DNA of 47,504 bases, from the NCBI GenBank assembly GCA_003228875.1, contig QIGK01000071.1:1-47504 (forward strand), written 5' to 3'. Source of the DNA: Rhodobacterales bacterium. Its GTDB lineage: Bacteria > Pseudomonadota > Alphaproteobacteria > Rhodobacterales > Rhodobacteraceae. The notes beneath the pieces were generated by a model, which was not told the origin of the DNA, ran no database searches, and saw only the letters and a program-made list of their open reading frames with translations. Positions 7,420 through 16,168 of the stretch are shown piece by piece; the stretch's first letter is position 1; each line of letters opens with the position of its first letter. The translations under genes and the position numbers were made by a program.

Positions 7420-9948
7420 TTAACCGCGATTTCGCAAGACACGCGCTGGCTCGGTTGACAAGGGACGCCATGCAAAAAACAGACCCGCGATCAGGCTGGC
7501 AAATGCGCCGCCGGCAACAATGGCAAATGCTGACAAAAGGTCAAACTTGTAATTGGCTTCCATCACATAGGTCAAAACCGCCCAGCCAAAAACCGAGCCA
7601 GCCAGGATCGCCACCAACCCCGCTGCGCCGCCCAAAATCAATGAGCGAAGCGCAAAGCTGCCCAATATCCGACCCCGCGTCGCCCCCAAAGTCTTTAGCA
7701 CTGCGGCCTCAAATATGCGGCGGTTTTCACCGGCTGCTGCGGCACCAATTAAAACCACAAATCCGGTCAGAAAGGTTGCTCCGGCACCCCAGCGAATGGC
7801 GCTTGCCAGTGAATCCAGTGTTTCGATGACCCGAGAAATAGACTCGCGCACCCCGATTGCGGTAATATTTGGAAAGTTGTCAGCCATAATTCGGGTCAAC
7901 CTGCCTTCGGCCTCAGGTTCGGCATAAAGCGTTGCCAAAAGCGAATGGGGCGCGGATTCTAGCGCAGAAGGGTTCCAGATCATGACAAAATTGATCGACA
8001 TATCTGAAAACTCTGCCGCGTGAAAACTGTTGACTGTTGCGCTTAGATCGCGCCCCAGAATATTAACGGAAATTTCGTCACCCAGCTTCAGCCCAATTTC
8101 TTTGGCTTCGTGTTCGGAGAAGCTCATCAAGGGTGGGCCGGTATAATCTTGAGGCCACCATTCGCCCTCAACAATGGCGTTGCCCTCGGGCGGCTCAGCA
8201 AAAAATGAAACGCCGCGACTGCCCGAAATCACCCAATGGTCGCCAACCACTTCTTTGGCGGGAACGCCGTTGATTTTTGTGATATTGCCGCGCAACATCG
8301 GTGCGGTTTCAACTTTGGTGACCCCGGGTTCAGCGCCCAGCATGGCGCGAAAACTGGCCAGTTGGTCAGCCTGAATATCAAGCACAAAAAATGCTGGCGC
8401 CTGCTGGGGCAATTCTTCGGAAATAACCGTGCGCAAGTTGGTATCAATCTGGCCAATGGTGGCAAGCACCGTCAACCCAAGCCCCAATGACAGAATAACC
8501 GAGCTGGTTTCACCGCCCGGCCCGCCAACCGCAGCCAGCGCCCAGCGCAAGCCCGGCCGGGTTTTTGTTAAGCGCGAGCGTGAAAGCCGTGCCGCAATTC
8601 TGCGGGTCAGGCCAGCGGTAAGCCAAAGCGTGATCAACGCAGCAACGATGGCAAATCCGGCCCATAAGCTAAGCCGCGTCGCGCCCGAAAACATTGCTGC
8701 TGATGCAATTAGCAATGCAACAAGCAAAATAATGACAATCAAATATTGCGGTCGGGGCAGGCGGCGCGATGGTGTGGAAATATCGCGAAAAAGCCCCGCT
8801 GCACTTATTTCGACCGCTCTTGCCAAAGGCCATATTGAAAAGATCAACGCAGTTAGAAACCCATAGATTGCTGCCTCAATCAACGGGCCAACATAAAGGC
8901 CGCCCTGCACAGGAATGGGCAGTTGATCCGACAATATAGGCGCAAGCAGTGCTGGCAGCCCGCCGCCAATCAGCAAGCCCAGACCAATACCGAACAGTGA
9001 CAAAAAGCCGATCTGCATCAGATAGATCGAAAAAATTGTGCTACGGGTGGCACCCAGCGATTTCAGGGTGGCGATGGTCTCGGTTTTTTGTTCGAGATAG
9101 GAGCGCACCGCGGCAGAAACCCCAACGCCGCCAACCGCCATGCCTGCCAGCCCGACCAGCACCAGAAAAATGCTTATCCTGTCAACAAATTCGGAGATCC
9201 CGGGGGTGGCGTTGCGCCGGTCACGCCAGCGAATTCCGGCATCGGCAAAAGCATCAAGCGCTTGGGTTTCCAGCGCCTCAAGGTTGGTCTCCGCAGGTAA
9301 TAACAGCCTGAATCGTGTCTCAAACAAAGTGCCTTCTTTAAGCAAGCCGCTTTGTGCAAGATCAGCGGTTTTTACCATAATTCGAGGACCAAGGCCAAAA
9401 CCCTCTGCGCCGCTATCGGGTTCAAAAACCAGCGCGGCGCGTAATTCAAATTCCTGAGTGCCTAGGCGCAGGATGTCACCGGGCGTAACTTGCAACCGGT
9501 CAATCAACGCCGGGGCGGCGATCAACCCCGGCAGGCCGTTTCGGGTTTCCAGCGCGGTTTGTAAATCCATGGGTGGAGAAAGTTCAATCTGGCCATAAAG
9601 CGGGTAAAAATCATCAATCCCCTTGACTTGGGTTAAGGCATTTTGACTTGAGGAATCATGATTGATCATGGACCTGAAGTCAACGATTTCAGAGGCTTGG
9701 CCGGTGATCTCTGCCACCCAATCCCGTTCCAATTGATTGGCAAACCGATAGGTGAATTGAAGCTCTACGTCGCCGCCAAGCAGAGCGGACGATTCTTGGT
9801 CAAGGCCGGTTTGAATGGCTGAGCGCACCGACCCAACCGCAGCAATCGCCGCCACGCCAAGGGCAAGGCAAAGCAGAAATATCTTGAAGCCGTTGATGCC
9901 GCCTTTTAATTCTCGCATCGCGATTTTTGTTGCAACGCCAAATTTCAT
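7420..9948 (-). CDS. ABC exporter permease, YbbP/FtsX-type
   Basis: An 842-residue membrane protein with one N-terminal helix, a periplasmic domain, and two FtsX-type permease blocks (about residues 260-500 and 720-840). This is the layout of E. coli YbbP and other large MacB-like permeases that act on lipoproteins or lipids rather than importing solutes. Its ATG overlaps the stop of the ATPase gene by four bases, so the two are co-translated. With tesA divergent next door, the set reproduces the E. coli tesA/ybbA-ybbP neighbourhood. Confidence 0.88.
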   Translation of the reverse strand: MKFGVATKIAMRELKGGINGFKIFLLCLALGVAAIAAVGSVRSAIQTGLDQESSALLGGDVELQFTYRFANQLERDWVAEITGQASEIVDFRSMINHDSSSQNALTQVKGIDDFYPLYGQIELSPPMDLQTALETRNGLPGLIAAPALIDRLQVTPGDILRLGTQEFELRAALVFEPDSGAEGFGLGPRIMVKTADLAQSGLLKEGTLFETRFRLLLPAETNLEALETQALDAFADAGIRWRDRRNATPGISEFVDRISIFLVLVGLAGMAVGGVGVSAAVRSYLEQKTETIATLKSLGATRSTIFSIYLMQIGFLSLFGIGLGLLIGGGLPALLAPILSDQLPIPVQGGLYVGPLIEAAIYGFLTALIFSIWPLARAVEISAAGLFRDISTPSRRLPRPQYLIVIILLVALLIASAAMFSGATRLSLWAGFAIVAALITLWLTAGLTRRIAARLSRSRLTKTRPGLRWALAAVGGPGGETSSVILSLGLGLTVLATIGQIDTNLRTVISEELPQQAPAFFVLDIQADQLASFRAMLGAEPGVTKVETAPMLRGNITKINGVPAKEVVGDHWVISGSRGVSFFAEPPEGNAIVEGEWWPQDYTGPPLMSFSEHEAKEIGLKLGDEISVNILGRDLSATVNSFHAAEFSDMSINFVMIWNPSALESAPHSLLATLYAEPEAEGRLTRIMADNFPNITAIGVRESISRVIETLDSLASAIRWGAGATFLTGFVVLIGAAAAGENRRIFEAAVLKTLGATRGRILGSFALRSLILGGAAGLVAILAGSVFGWAVLTYVMEANYKFDLLSAFAIVAGGAFASLIAGLFFAWRPLSTEPARVLRNRG

Positions 9949-10622
9949 TTTGGGTCCACCAACAAACCGTCGCTTAGGTTCAGTATCCGGTCACAGCGTT
10001 TTGCCAATTCGCGCGAATGGGTGACCAGCACCAATGTTGAACCGTGACGATCCCGCAATCCAAAAAGCAGGTCTATGATGGTTGCGCCGTTGGCGGCGTC
10101 AAGGTTTCCGGTTGGCTCATCTGCCAGCAATATTTTGGGGCGCGGCGCGGCGGCGCGGGCCAAGGCAACCCGTTGTTGTTCGCCACCCGAAAGCTGCGCT
10201 GGGTAATGGTGTTTACGGCTTGATAACCCGACTGCGTCCAGTTCTGCCTCGGCTTTGGCAAAAGCATCCTTGTCGCCTGCCAGTTCCAGCGGCGTTGCGA
10301 TATTTTCGATTGCGGTCATGGTCGGGATCAGGTGGAAAGACTGAAACACGATGCCCATATTATCACGGCGAAAGCGTGCCAGCCCGTCTTCGTTCAGGGT
10401 GGAAAAATCCTGCCCCAGAACCATGACCTTGCCACTTGTGGCCGGTTCTAGCCCGCCCATCAGCATAAGCAGCGAAGACTTGCCGGAACCCGACGGGCCA
10501 ACCAGCCCCAAGGTCTCATGGCGCTCGACATTTAGGGAAATGCCCTTAAGTATGTGAACAATGCCGGCATTTCCGGAAAGGGAAAGCGTGGTATCTTGAA
10601 GTGAAATCGCCGGAGAACCCAT
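9945..10622 (-). CDS. ABC transporter ATPase, YbbA/LolD-type
   Basis: A 225-residue nucleotide-binding protein when started at the ATG at 10622, which gives the usual MGSPAISL-type N-terminus; the frame stays open to 10673. Walker A is [11 protein letters not shown], the signature is [14 protein letters not shown], and Walker B is [10 protein letters not shown]. It powers the permease encoded directly downstream. The chosen start (10622-10620) overlaps an ATG on the opposite strand at 10621, so this gene and tesA are packed head to head with essentially no spacer and must have overlapping control regions. Confidence 0.9.
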   Translation of the reverse strand: MGSPAISLQDTTLSLSGNAGIVHILKGISLNVERHETLGLVGPSGSGKSSLLMLMGGLEPATSGKVMVLGQDFSTLNEDGLARFRRDNMGIVFQSFHLIPTMTAIENIATPLELAGDKDAFAKAEAELDAVGLSSRKHHYPAQLSGGEQQRVALARAAAPRPKILLADEPTGNLDAANGATIIDLLFGLRDRHGSTLVLVTHSRELAKRCDRILNLSDGLLVDPK

Positions 10623-11304
10623 GGATATGAAAACCTTTTTTGGAAATGCCTTAACCATGCCATATAAGATCATACGGCAAATTCACAAGATTGCACTGCT
10701 GATGTTTTTGGCGGGCGGTGCCTTGGCGGAAGAAATTGTTATTCTGGCCTTTGGCGATTCGCTGACCGCTGGTTATGGTTTGGCTGAGACTGACGGCTTT
10801 GTGCCGCAACTGGAAAACTGGCTGAATGAACAAGGCAGCGACGTGCGCGTGGTGAATGCAGGCATTTCCGGTGACACGACGGCTGGCGGATTGGCGCGCA
10901 TTGACTGGGTGCTGGATGCTGAAATTGATGCGGTTATTCTGGAGCTGGGGCCAAATGATTTTCTGCGTGGCTTGAACCCTTCGGTGGCGCGGGAAAATCT
11001 GGATGGTATTATGCAAGTGATTACCGGCAAAGGTGTGCCGGTGTTAATTGCGGGCATGCCGGCGGTGACTAATTATGGCGCTGAATATAAGGCGGAGTTT
11101 GATGCGATTTATCCTTGGCTGGCACAGAAATACAACGCGCCGCTTTACCCGTTTTTTATGAACGGGATTGCGGAAATGCGGGGGCAGCGCGATGTGATGG
11201 ATTTCTTTCAACCCGATAGGCTGCACCCGAATGCCGAGGGCGTGGTTTTGATTGTTGAGGATATCGGGCCGCATGTTCTGGCGCTGATTGAAGCGGTGGA
11301 ATAG
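10621..11304 (+). CDS. tesA: Arylesterase / acyl-CoA thioesterase TesA (SGNH hydrolase)
   Basis: A 227-residue SGNH/GDSL hydrolase exported to the periplasm. The N-terminus carries a hydrophobic signal segment ending near ALAEE. The nucleophile block is FGDSLTAGYG, the glycine block is around NAGISGDT, the asparagine block is GPNDFLRG, and the C-terminal catalytic pair lies in DRLHPNAEG. Family members hydrolyse acyl-CoA, lysophospholipid and aryl-ester substrates. ATG codons at 10621, 10627 and 10657 are all possible; the last (MPYKII) gives a more normal signal peptide and avoids overlapping the divergent gene. Confidence 0.92.
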   Translation: MDMKTFFGNALTMPYKIIRQIHKIALLMFLAGGALAEEIVILAFGDSLTAGYGLAETDGFVPQLENWLNEQGSDVRVVNAGISGDTTAGGLARIDWVLDAEIDAVILELGPNDFLRGLNPSVARENLDGIMQVITGKGVPVLIAGMPAVTNYGAEYKAEFDAIYPWLAQKYNAPLYPFFMNGIAEMRGQRDVMDFFQPDRLHPNAEGVVLIVEDIGPHVLALIEAVE

Positions 11305-11370
11305 GGGCTGCCGCCCCTCTTTGGCCTTTGGCCAAATTCACCCTGCGGATATTTTTGCGAAATAGAAAAG
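11303..11370 (+). terminator. Double hairpin and Rhodobacterales-like palindromic motif after tesA
   Basis: Starting inside the tesA stop codon, AGGGGC/GCCCCT forms a 6-bp hairpin (11303-11318), followed by TTGGCC/GGCCAA (11321-11335) and then GCGGATATTTTTGCGAAATAGAAAAG. The order of GC-rich hairpins followed by GGATATTTTT and an A-rich tail matches an intergenic element I recall as very frequent in Rhodobacteraceae genomes. It probably terminates tesA. Confidence 0.55.
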
Positions 11371-11739
11371 CTACGCAGGCAAAAGCGCCGCATTTTATTC
11401 AAATGCGGTTTAAGTTGATGGCTTTTGGGGTGCTGGGTTTTCGGTGAATACAGCGGTGGCGGGGGTGACATTGCGTCGGTTAAGTGCCCACGCGCCTATA
11501 ATTGGGAGACGCGGTTTTTATTTATACTGTTGGCGGGCTACGATTAGGCTAGGTGCCGTCAGTTCTGAATCTGCATGCCCGACGCAATATCACCGAGGTA
11601 TCAGGCAGAGGTGAATATATAGCGTAAGGGTTAATGCGGTCTGATGGGGGCGTGCGGTGGGTTGGGTAATCTTCCCGAGAAAAGGGTTTGTCCCTGAATA
11701 AAATTATTGCTGTCGCCTATTCCAAAGCCATTGTCATGG
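11371..11739. other. Intergenic stretch without recognisable genes
   Basis: About 370 bases between the tesA terminator and the end of the membrane-protein gene. Short frames exist on both strands, but none has a ribosome-binding site or family resemblance. I see no hairpin with a T-run and no tRNA. Confidence 0.5.
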
Positions 11740-12348
11740 TCAGCCATTTTGATCTCCGAAAATTAAGGTTTTTAGCTGTGCCACGACCAATACAACTGAG
11801 GTATATATAACAAATGCATACGCTGATTGAAAAAAGCTTGTTATGATTAAAGCCATAAGCCCTGGAGGGAAACCCGTAGTGGAAATTTGATCGGCTTCGC
11901 GAAAAAAGCTTGGCGCAAACCAAACGAGGAAAGCCGTTACTGATATCGCAACAATTCCGGCCCAAACCTTCTGTGCAAAAAATACGCCTGAATTATATCC
12001 GTAAGGCTTTCGCAGCCAAAATGTGAGCCGAGCGATCAGTGAAGCGAATAGGACTAAATGGACAATGAAAAAGGAATTGACGTAAAAATTCGCAAATTTT
12101 ATTGCCTCGATCTCCGAATAATTTTCTGTGATAAATTCGATGTCCCGTTTAATCTTTGGAATATAGTTGTAATATTGCTCGGGTGCCGTCAAAAATGTGA
12201 AATCAAAAACACCGAAAACAACAAGAAATATGGGGGTTATAATCACTATTATTGCATTGAAAACATCATCCAAATAATGAATTCGTTTTGCGTTTGGATG
12301 TTTAGAGTAATATTTTTGCACGAATTGTAGTCCAAAGTTAAAATACAT
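11740..12348 (-). CDS. Unrecognised four-helix membrane protein
   Basis: When started at the ATG at 12348 it encodes 202 residues with hydrophobic segments near the start of each quarter: about residues 30-50, 85-110, 125-145 and 170-195. The open frame continues upstream to 12564, but that extension translates a transcription terminator and a repeat-like block, so it is not credible. GGAGG at 12385-12381 suggests initiation a little further up, possibly at a TTG near 12378. I recognise no family. The gene is AT-rich relative to its surroundings. Confidence 0.55.
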   Translation of the reverse strand: MYFNFGLQFVQKYYSKHPNAKRIHYLDDVFNAIIVIITPIFLVVFGVFDFTFLTAPEQYYNYIPKIKRDIEFITENYSEIEAIKFANFYVNSFFIVHLVLFASLIARLTFWLRKPYGYNSGVFFAQKVWAGIVAISVTAFLVWFAPSFFREADQISTTGFPPGLMALIITSFFQSAYAFVIYTSVVLVVAQLKTLIFGDQNG

Positions 12349-12385
12349 CCACTTAAAGTATTGGGCGAATAAGAGCAATTCCTCC

Positions 12386-12525
12386 TTAGAGCAAGTCAAA
12401 AAATTGTTTGACTTTGCCAGTAAATCTGCTGCGTGTGTCCTATGCAAAGGAATGCGCTGACGGTAATGCAGCCATCGAACACAAAACCGAGCGTAGCGAG
12501 GCCACCGCCCGAAGGGCAGGTTATG
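12386..12525 (-). repeat. Repeat-like block with a broken mini-ORF
   Basis: Between the DUF1127 terminator and the membrane-protein gene lies a block of different texture. Read on the minus strand from ATG at 12475 it gives 11 codons, a TAG at 12442-12440, then 17 more codons (DTRSRFTGKVKQFFDLL) to a TAA at 12388-12386. I recall similar sequence as a frequently annotated short hypothetical in Rhodobacterales, where tryptophan stands in place of this stop. It also holds a GCCC-GAA-GGGC hairpin (12507-12517). It could be a dispersed repeat or a structured RNA. Confidence 0.35.
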
Positions 12526-12530
12526 GCAAC

Positions 12531-12560
12531 AAAAAAGGGCGCCAGAAGCGCCCTTTAAAA
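12531..12560 (-). terminator. Rho-independent terminator of the DUF1127 gene
   Basis: On the minus strand, AAGGGCGC-TTCTG-GCGCCCTT forms a perfect 8-bp stem (12535-12542 with 12548-12555) followed by a T-rich run. It lies about 20 bases after the DUF1127 stop. Confidence 0.9.
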
Positions 12561-12576
12561 TCATAAGATGTTGAAT

Positions 12577-12771
12577 TCAAACAAAAAATGGTTTGCGGAA
12601 TTCTTTGTTGGCTTGCTTGTAGTTCAGGCCGATATCGGCCAGATGTGTATCGTCCAGTTTTGCAAGCGCGGCGCGGGTGTTGGCCCGCTGGACCACAAAT
12701 GCCAGCCATGTGGCAATCGCTGCCATTGAAATTACCGGAAGTGCCAGAGTTTTGAGTGCGAGAGTTTGCAT
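12577..12771 (-). CDS. DUF1127-family small protein
   Basis: A 64-residue protein with a hydrophobic N-terminal half and the C-terminal helix RAALAKLDDTHLADIGLNYKQ. This matches the R..L..L.D..L.DIG pattern of DUF1127 (YjiS-like) proteins. The ATG at 12771 is chosen because GGAGG stands six bases before it; an ATG four codons upstream lacks this. Small DUF1127 proteins in alphaproteobacteria have been linked to stress responses, phosphate and carbon metabolism and RNA turnover, but most are uncharacterised. It is monocistronic with its own strong terminator, a sign of independent and possibly abundant expression. Confidence 0.85.
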   Translation of the reverse strand: MQTLALKTLALPVISMAAIATWLAFVVQRANTRAALAKLDDTHLADIGLNYKQANKEFRKPFFV

Positions 12772-12892
12772 GATTGCCTCCATAAGGGTTTGTGTTAGGT
12801 TTGGAATAATTCATTCCATGGGTTGATATATGGGTGATTCGCTGGAATAAGTAAAATGAATAGATTTGCTGCCATGCATCACGGAGATTGAT

Positions 12893-13765
12893 ATGTTTAG
12901 AAACCTTGATTTAACCGCTTTACGCTCGTTCATCACCGTTGCTGAAACCGGAGGTGTGACCAAGGCCGCCGCCCAATTGCATCTGACCCAATCCGCCGTT
13001 TCGATGCAGCTTAAACGCCTTGAACAAGCGCTCGGCCAGCCGCTATTGGCGCGCGACGGGCGCGGGGTTCGTATGACGTTGCATGGCGAGCAATTGCTGG
13101 GTTACGGGCGGCGGATACTGGCCTTAAATGACGAGGTCTGGTCGCGCATGACGGACCACGCTTTTGAGGGCGAGGTGGTTTTCGGGGTGCCGTCCGACAT
13201 TGTTTACCCGCATGTGCCGGGGATTTTGCAGCGCTTTGCGCAGGAATTTCCGCGGGTCAAGGTGCAGCTTTTGTCGTCTTTCACCACGCGCCTAAAGGAA
13301 AAATTGCAGGCGGGCGAAGTTGATTTGATTTTGACCACGGAATCCGGCCTAGATAAAGATGGCGAGATAATTGAGCGCGCGCCGCTGATCTGGGTGGGTG
13401 CGCCTGAGGGCAACGTGTGGCAAGAAAGCCCGCTGCGGCTGGCATTTGAGAAAAACTGTATTTTTCGCGCCGCGGCGCAGATGGCTTTGTCAAAAGCGGG
13501 GCTGGATTGGGAGATGGCGGTGGAATCAAATTCCACCCGCACCATCGAGGCCAGTGTGTCGGCTGACCTTGCTATTCATGCCTCACTGGCGGGGGCGACC
13601 TCGCCCTATATGGAGGCGGTTAGCCATAATGGTGCCTTGCCCGAATTGCCGATGTTCAACATCAATATGTATGTAAGCCATGGTAAGCAGCGTGATATGG
13701 CGCAGGCTTTGGCGGATTATGTGCGGGCGGCTTACGGGGTTAATGTGGCTCAGGCGGCTGAATAG
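12893..13765 (+). CDS. LysR-family transcriptional regulator
   Basis: A 290-residue regulator with the N-terminal winged helix-turn-helix (FITVAETGGVTKAAAQLHLT then SAVSMQLKRLEQ, about residues 10-45) and a C-terminal periplasmic-binding-protein-like effector domain. Start ATG 12893 follows GGAG with good spacing; the frame is open further upstream without a site. Its 3' end overlaps that of the oxidoreductase gene by 16 bases on the opposite strand, so the two are convergent and not obviously a regulator/target pair. The effector is unknown. Confidence 0.92.
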   Translation: MFRNLDLTALRSFITVAETGGVTKAAAQLHLTQSAVSMQLKRLEQALGQPLLARDGRGVRMTLHGEQLLGYGRRILALNDEVWSRMTDHAFEGEVVFGVPSDIVYPHVPGILQRFAQEFPRVKVQLLSSFTTRLKEKLQAGEVDLILTTESGLDKDGEIIERAPLIWVGAPEGNVWQESPLRLAFEKNCIFRAAAQMALSKAGLDWEMAVESNSTRTIEASVSADLAIHASLAGATSPYMEAVSHNGALPELPMFNINMYVSHGKQRDMAQALADYVRAAYGVNVAQAAE

Positions 13766-14721
13766 ACCTGCACGACAACCTTGCCGGTGGATTTGCGGTT
13801 TGCTAACAGGGCCAAGGCCTCGTTGGCCTGCTCGAGCGGCAAAACATGGCTGACATGGGGTTTTAGCTTGCCGTCTATATACATGCCGAACAGTTGCAAA
13901 AAGCTTTTGAGCAGGACCTCTGGCTTAAAGCTGGCATAACCACCCCAATAAAGGCCAACCACGGAAATATTTTTGACCAGCAGGATATTGGCGGGAATTT
14001 GCGGGATATCACCCGAGGCAAAACCAAGCGGGATGATGCGGGCCTCGGGGTTGCAGCTGCGCAGGGCGGCCTTGAACTGGTCGCCGCCCACAGGGTCATA
14101 AACCACGTCTGCGCCACCAAGGGATTTGACGATTTCGCGGATATCTTGCGTTTCGCTGTCGATCAGATGGTCTGCGCCTGCTGCTTTTGCCACGGCTAGT
14201 TTTTCAGCCCCGCGCGCCACGGCGATTACCTTTGCGCCCATCAGCTTACCCAGCTCAACTGCTGTTAGGCCGATGCCCCCCGATGCGCCTAGCACCAATA
14301 ATGTTTCGCTTTTTTGCAGGTTTGCGCGGTGTTCCAGCGCCACATGGCTGGTGCCGTAAGCCACCAGAAATGCCGCGACCTCTATATCCGGCATTTCTTG
14401 TGGCACCGGCACACAGCGCGCCGCATCAAGGCACAGATATTCCGCCAAGCCGCCCGAGCCGCCAAATGCCGCCACCCTTGTGCCAACCGGAAATCCGTCA
14501 ACCCCGTCGCCAAGCGTGGTAATCACCCCGCAGATTTCCATGCCGGGCGTAAATGGCAGATCAAATTTTTCCTGATATTTGCCTTGCACAATCAGGGTGT
14601 CGCCGAAATTGATACCACAGGTATGGACGCGGATCTGCACTTCGCCCGCTTTGGGTTCGGGGATGTCGATATTGTTTAATTGCATCGGTTGGTTAAGCTG
14701 GTGGAGTTGCATGGCGCGCAT
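13750..14721 (-). CDS. NADPH:quinone-reductase-like medium-chain dehydrogenase
   Basis: A 323-residue MDR-superfamily oxidoreductase with the GroES-like fold at about 1-130 and a Rossmann domain with LVLGASGGIGLTAVELGKL at about 140-160. The catalytic zinc ligands of alcohol dehydrogenases are absent, as in the zinc-free quinone oxidoreductase (QOR) and crotonyl/enoyl reductase groups. TCGINFGDTLIVQGKY is the usual QOR substrate-binding segment. The substrate is unknown: quinone, enoyl or another electron-poor alkene. It is a single gene with a long AT-rich region upstream. Confidence 0.87.
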   Translation of the reverse strand: MRAMQLHQLNQPMQLNNIDIPEPKAGEVQIRVHTCGINFGDTLIVQGKYQEKFDLPFTPGMEICGVITTLGDGVDGFPVGTRVAAFGGSGGLAEYLCLDAARCVPVPQEMPDIEVAAFLVAYGTSHVALEHRANLQKSETLLVLGASGGIGLTAVELGKLMGAKVIAVARGAEKLAVAKAAGADHLIDSETQDIREIVKSLGGADVVYDPVGGDQFKAALRSCNPEARIIPLGFASGDIPQIPANILLVKNISVVGLYWGGYASFKPEVLLKSFLQLFGMYIDGKLKPHVSHVLPLEQANEALALLANRKSTGKVVVQVYSAA

Positions 14722-14739
14722 GGGTTTGGCCTTTTGGGT

Positions 14740-15228
14740 GAGGACTTATTTGTAACGGTATATCCAATATCGAATATGGCACCTGTTGTGTTCATTGAAA
14801 AGAAGAACAAATTATTAATCCTATGCTCGAAGATTTTTCTATTCACGCAACGATAAAATGTTTGTGCTATTTTGATGTAAATATTGATCTTTGACATGAG
14901 AGTATTAACTAGTGGTTCAAGAAGTGGTGCCATCATTGGTGTTTCTAATGTTAGGAATAGAATCGTTATTATATGCAAGTGGTCCGTTTTAAGTTGTATT
15001 TATTGGATTGTTATGTGACAAATAACTTGTAATAGCGGTTTGTTTTCGATAAACGCGCCGCGACGATCAAAAGGGCCAACGTAAATTGGTCTTAATGAGA
15101 AAGAAGTTTCGGCTGGCTTATGTCAGTCATACATTAGGCGCAGAAGTTGTAGCTATTAGTAACGTGCCTTGAACGCGAGATGCGCGTTAGAGAGCAAGAG
15201 TAGGCTTAGGGCCAAAGGAGAGAACAAA
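14740..15228. other. AT-rich intergenic region before the small-protein cassette
   Basis: About 490 bases, distinctly AT-rich, with no convincing gene on either strand. A minus-strand frame of 100 codons at 14676-14978 overlaps the upstream gene's start and has no family resemblance. An inverted repeat AACGCG-AGATG-CGCGTT lies at 15173-15189, just before the ribosome-binding site of the next gene, and could be an operator. Confidence 0.45.
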
Positions 15229-15435
15229 ATGTTAAAAAGTGGTGAAGAACAGCTCCACTCTCTTCTATTTGAAGAGGGTCGAGAGTTGCTTAATATTAAA
15301 TTTTTGCCGGGAGTTAACCGTGGCTTAACAACGGCAGAAATGTCAAGCGAGGCTGATCGCGTGATTAGATCTGCTCAAGCAAAGGGACCTGTAGATCAAC
15401 CTCCTATGTCAGGTATCAAAAAAACACACGTTTAA
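15229..15435 (+). CDS. Unrecognised 68-residue protein of the ImmA-like cassette
   Basis: AAAGGAGA lies seven bases before the ATG at 15229, a strong ribosome-binding site that rules out the longer frame from 15169. The protein is mostly helical and charged at first, then has NIKFLPGVNRGLT and a proline-rich tail ending in PPMSGIKKTHV. It has no signal peptide and no helix-turn-helix I can see. It is followed after 67 bases by the ImmA/IrrE-like gene, and both share AT-rich composition. I cannot assign a function. The pairing suggests a partner or regulator of the larger protein (inference). Confidence 0.7.
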   Translation: MLKSGEEQLHSLLFEEGRELLNIKFLPGVNRGLTTAEMSSEADRVIRSAQAKGPVDQPPMSGIKKTHV

Positions 15436-15502
15436 GTGCTGGTAATATGAATCAATATTTGGTAGGTCCAAGTTCGCTTGGGCCTATTTTGTTGAGAGAG
15501 TT

Positions 15503-16090
15503 ATGTTCAGAAAACTTGTGGAAGAATTCCAAAACATTACCAGTTTACCGGTCGAAATTCCTGAGATTTGCCAAGCTATTGTCAGGCTGGGCGCTCAAGA
15601 AAAGGTATTTATTTCTCCAGAAGAAATGGATACAGGAAAGCTAAAAGGCGTTTTTTATCAGTATATTGAGCGCTCCGGAGTGTATTCAGATCCCGAGCGA
15701 GTCACAATTATTGTTTATCCTGCGAATGTAAATTTAGAAGAGCAGCGAGCAATATGTGCGAAAGAATTGGTGCATTTGTGTGACAAGCAAGTGCGTAAAG
15801 TAAAAGAGCCTGAGCAAGTTAGGGACCTAGTTTCAAAATTGTTGGGTCCTTCAAGATCAAATGGAATAGATTTTGCGGACGCAATTGCTGCGACGGATAT
15901 ATTGGCGCAATTCCAAGCAATGAGCTTACTATTCCCCCAAGCAGCTAGACTAATTGCAAGGCAAAAAATTGCATCTGGAGAGCGGACACTTGAGGATATA
16001 TACAAGCTTGTTTGCGCCCCGACCAAGCTTATTGATATGATGCTAGAGCCGGAATGGGATGCGATCAGTGAAACTCTAATAGATTTTTGA
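15503..16090 (+). CDS. Degenerate ImmA/IrrE-like (peptidase M78-type) protein
   Basis: A 195-residue protein. Residues around 86-93, AKELVHLCD, sit where M78 metallopeptidases have HExxH: the glutamate and second histidine remain but the first histidine is lysine. About 45 residues later, DILAQFQAMSLLFPQA fits the family's E..A..FA..LL.P helix, again with a weaker acidic ligand. The fold assignment is inferred from these two motifs. If right, the zinc site is probably impaired and the protein may act by binding rather than cleavage. ImmA-type proteins usually inactivate repressors in mobile elements or stress responses. Confidence 0.6.
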   Translation: MFRKLVEEFQNITSLPVEIPEICQAIVRLGAQEKVFISPEEMDTGKLKGVFYQYIERSGVYSDPERVTIIVYPANVNLEEQRAICAKELVHLCDKQVRKVKEPEQVRDLVSKLLGPSRSNGIDFADAIAATDILAQFQAMSLLFPQAARLIARQKIASGERTLEDIYKLVCAPTKLIDMMLEPEWDAISETLIDF

Positions 16091-16168
16091 CGGATCACCG
16101 TGGCTGCGGCAACAAAATACAAGCCATAACTTGCTATATCTTAGCCATAGGCGTAAGGCAGTGCCAAA

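Noticed and set aside
12349-12564. N-terminal 72 codons of the 274-codon frame at 11740-12564
   Set aside because: The first codons translate the DUF1127 terminator hairpin and the next ones the repeat-like block, so the extension is an accident of an open frame.
14676-14978. 100-codon minus-strand frame upstream of the quinone-reductase-like gene
   Set aside because: It overlaps that gene's start, has no ribosome-binding site or family resemblance, and lies in AT-rich non-coding sequence.
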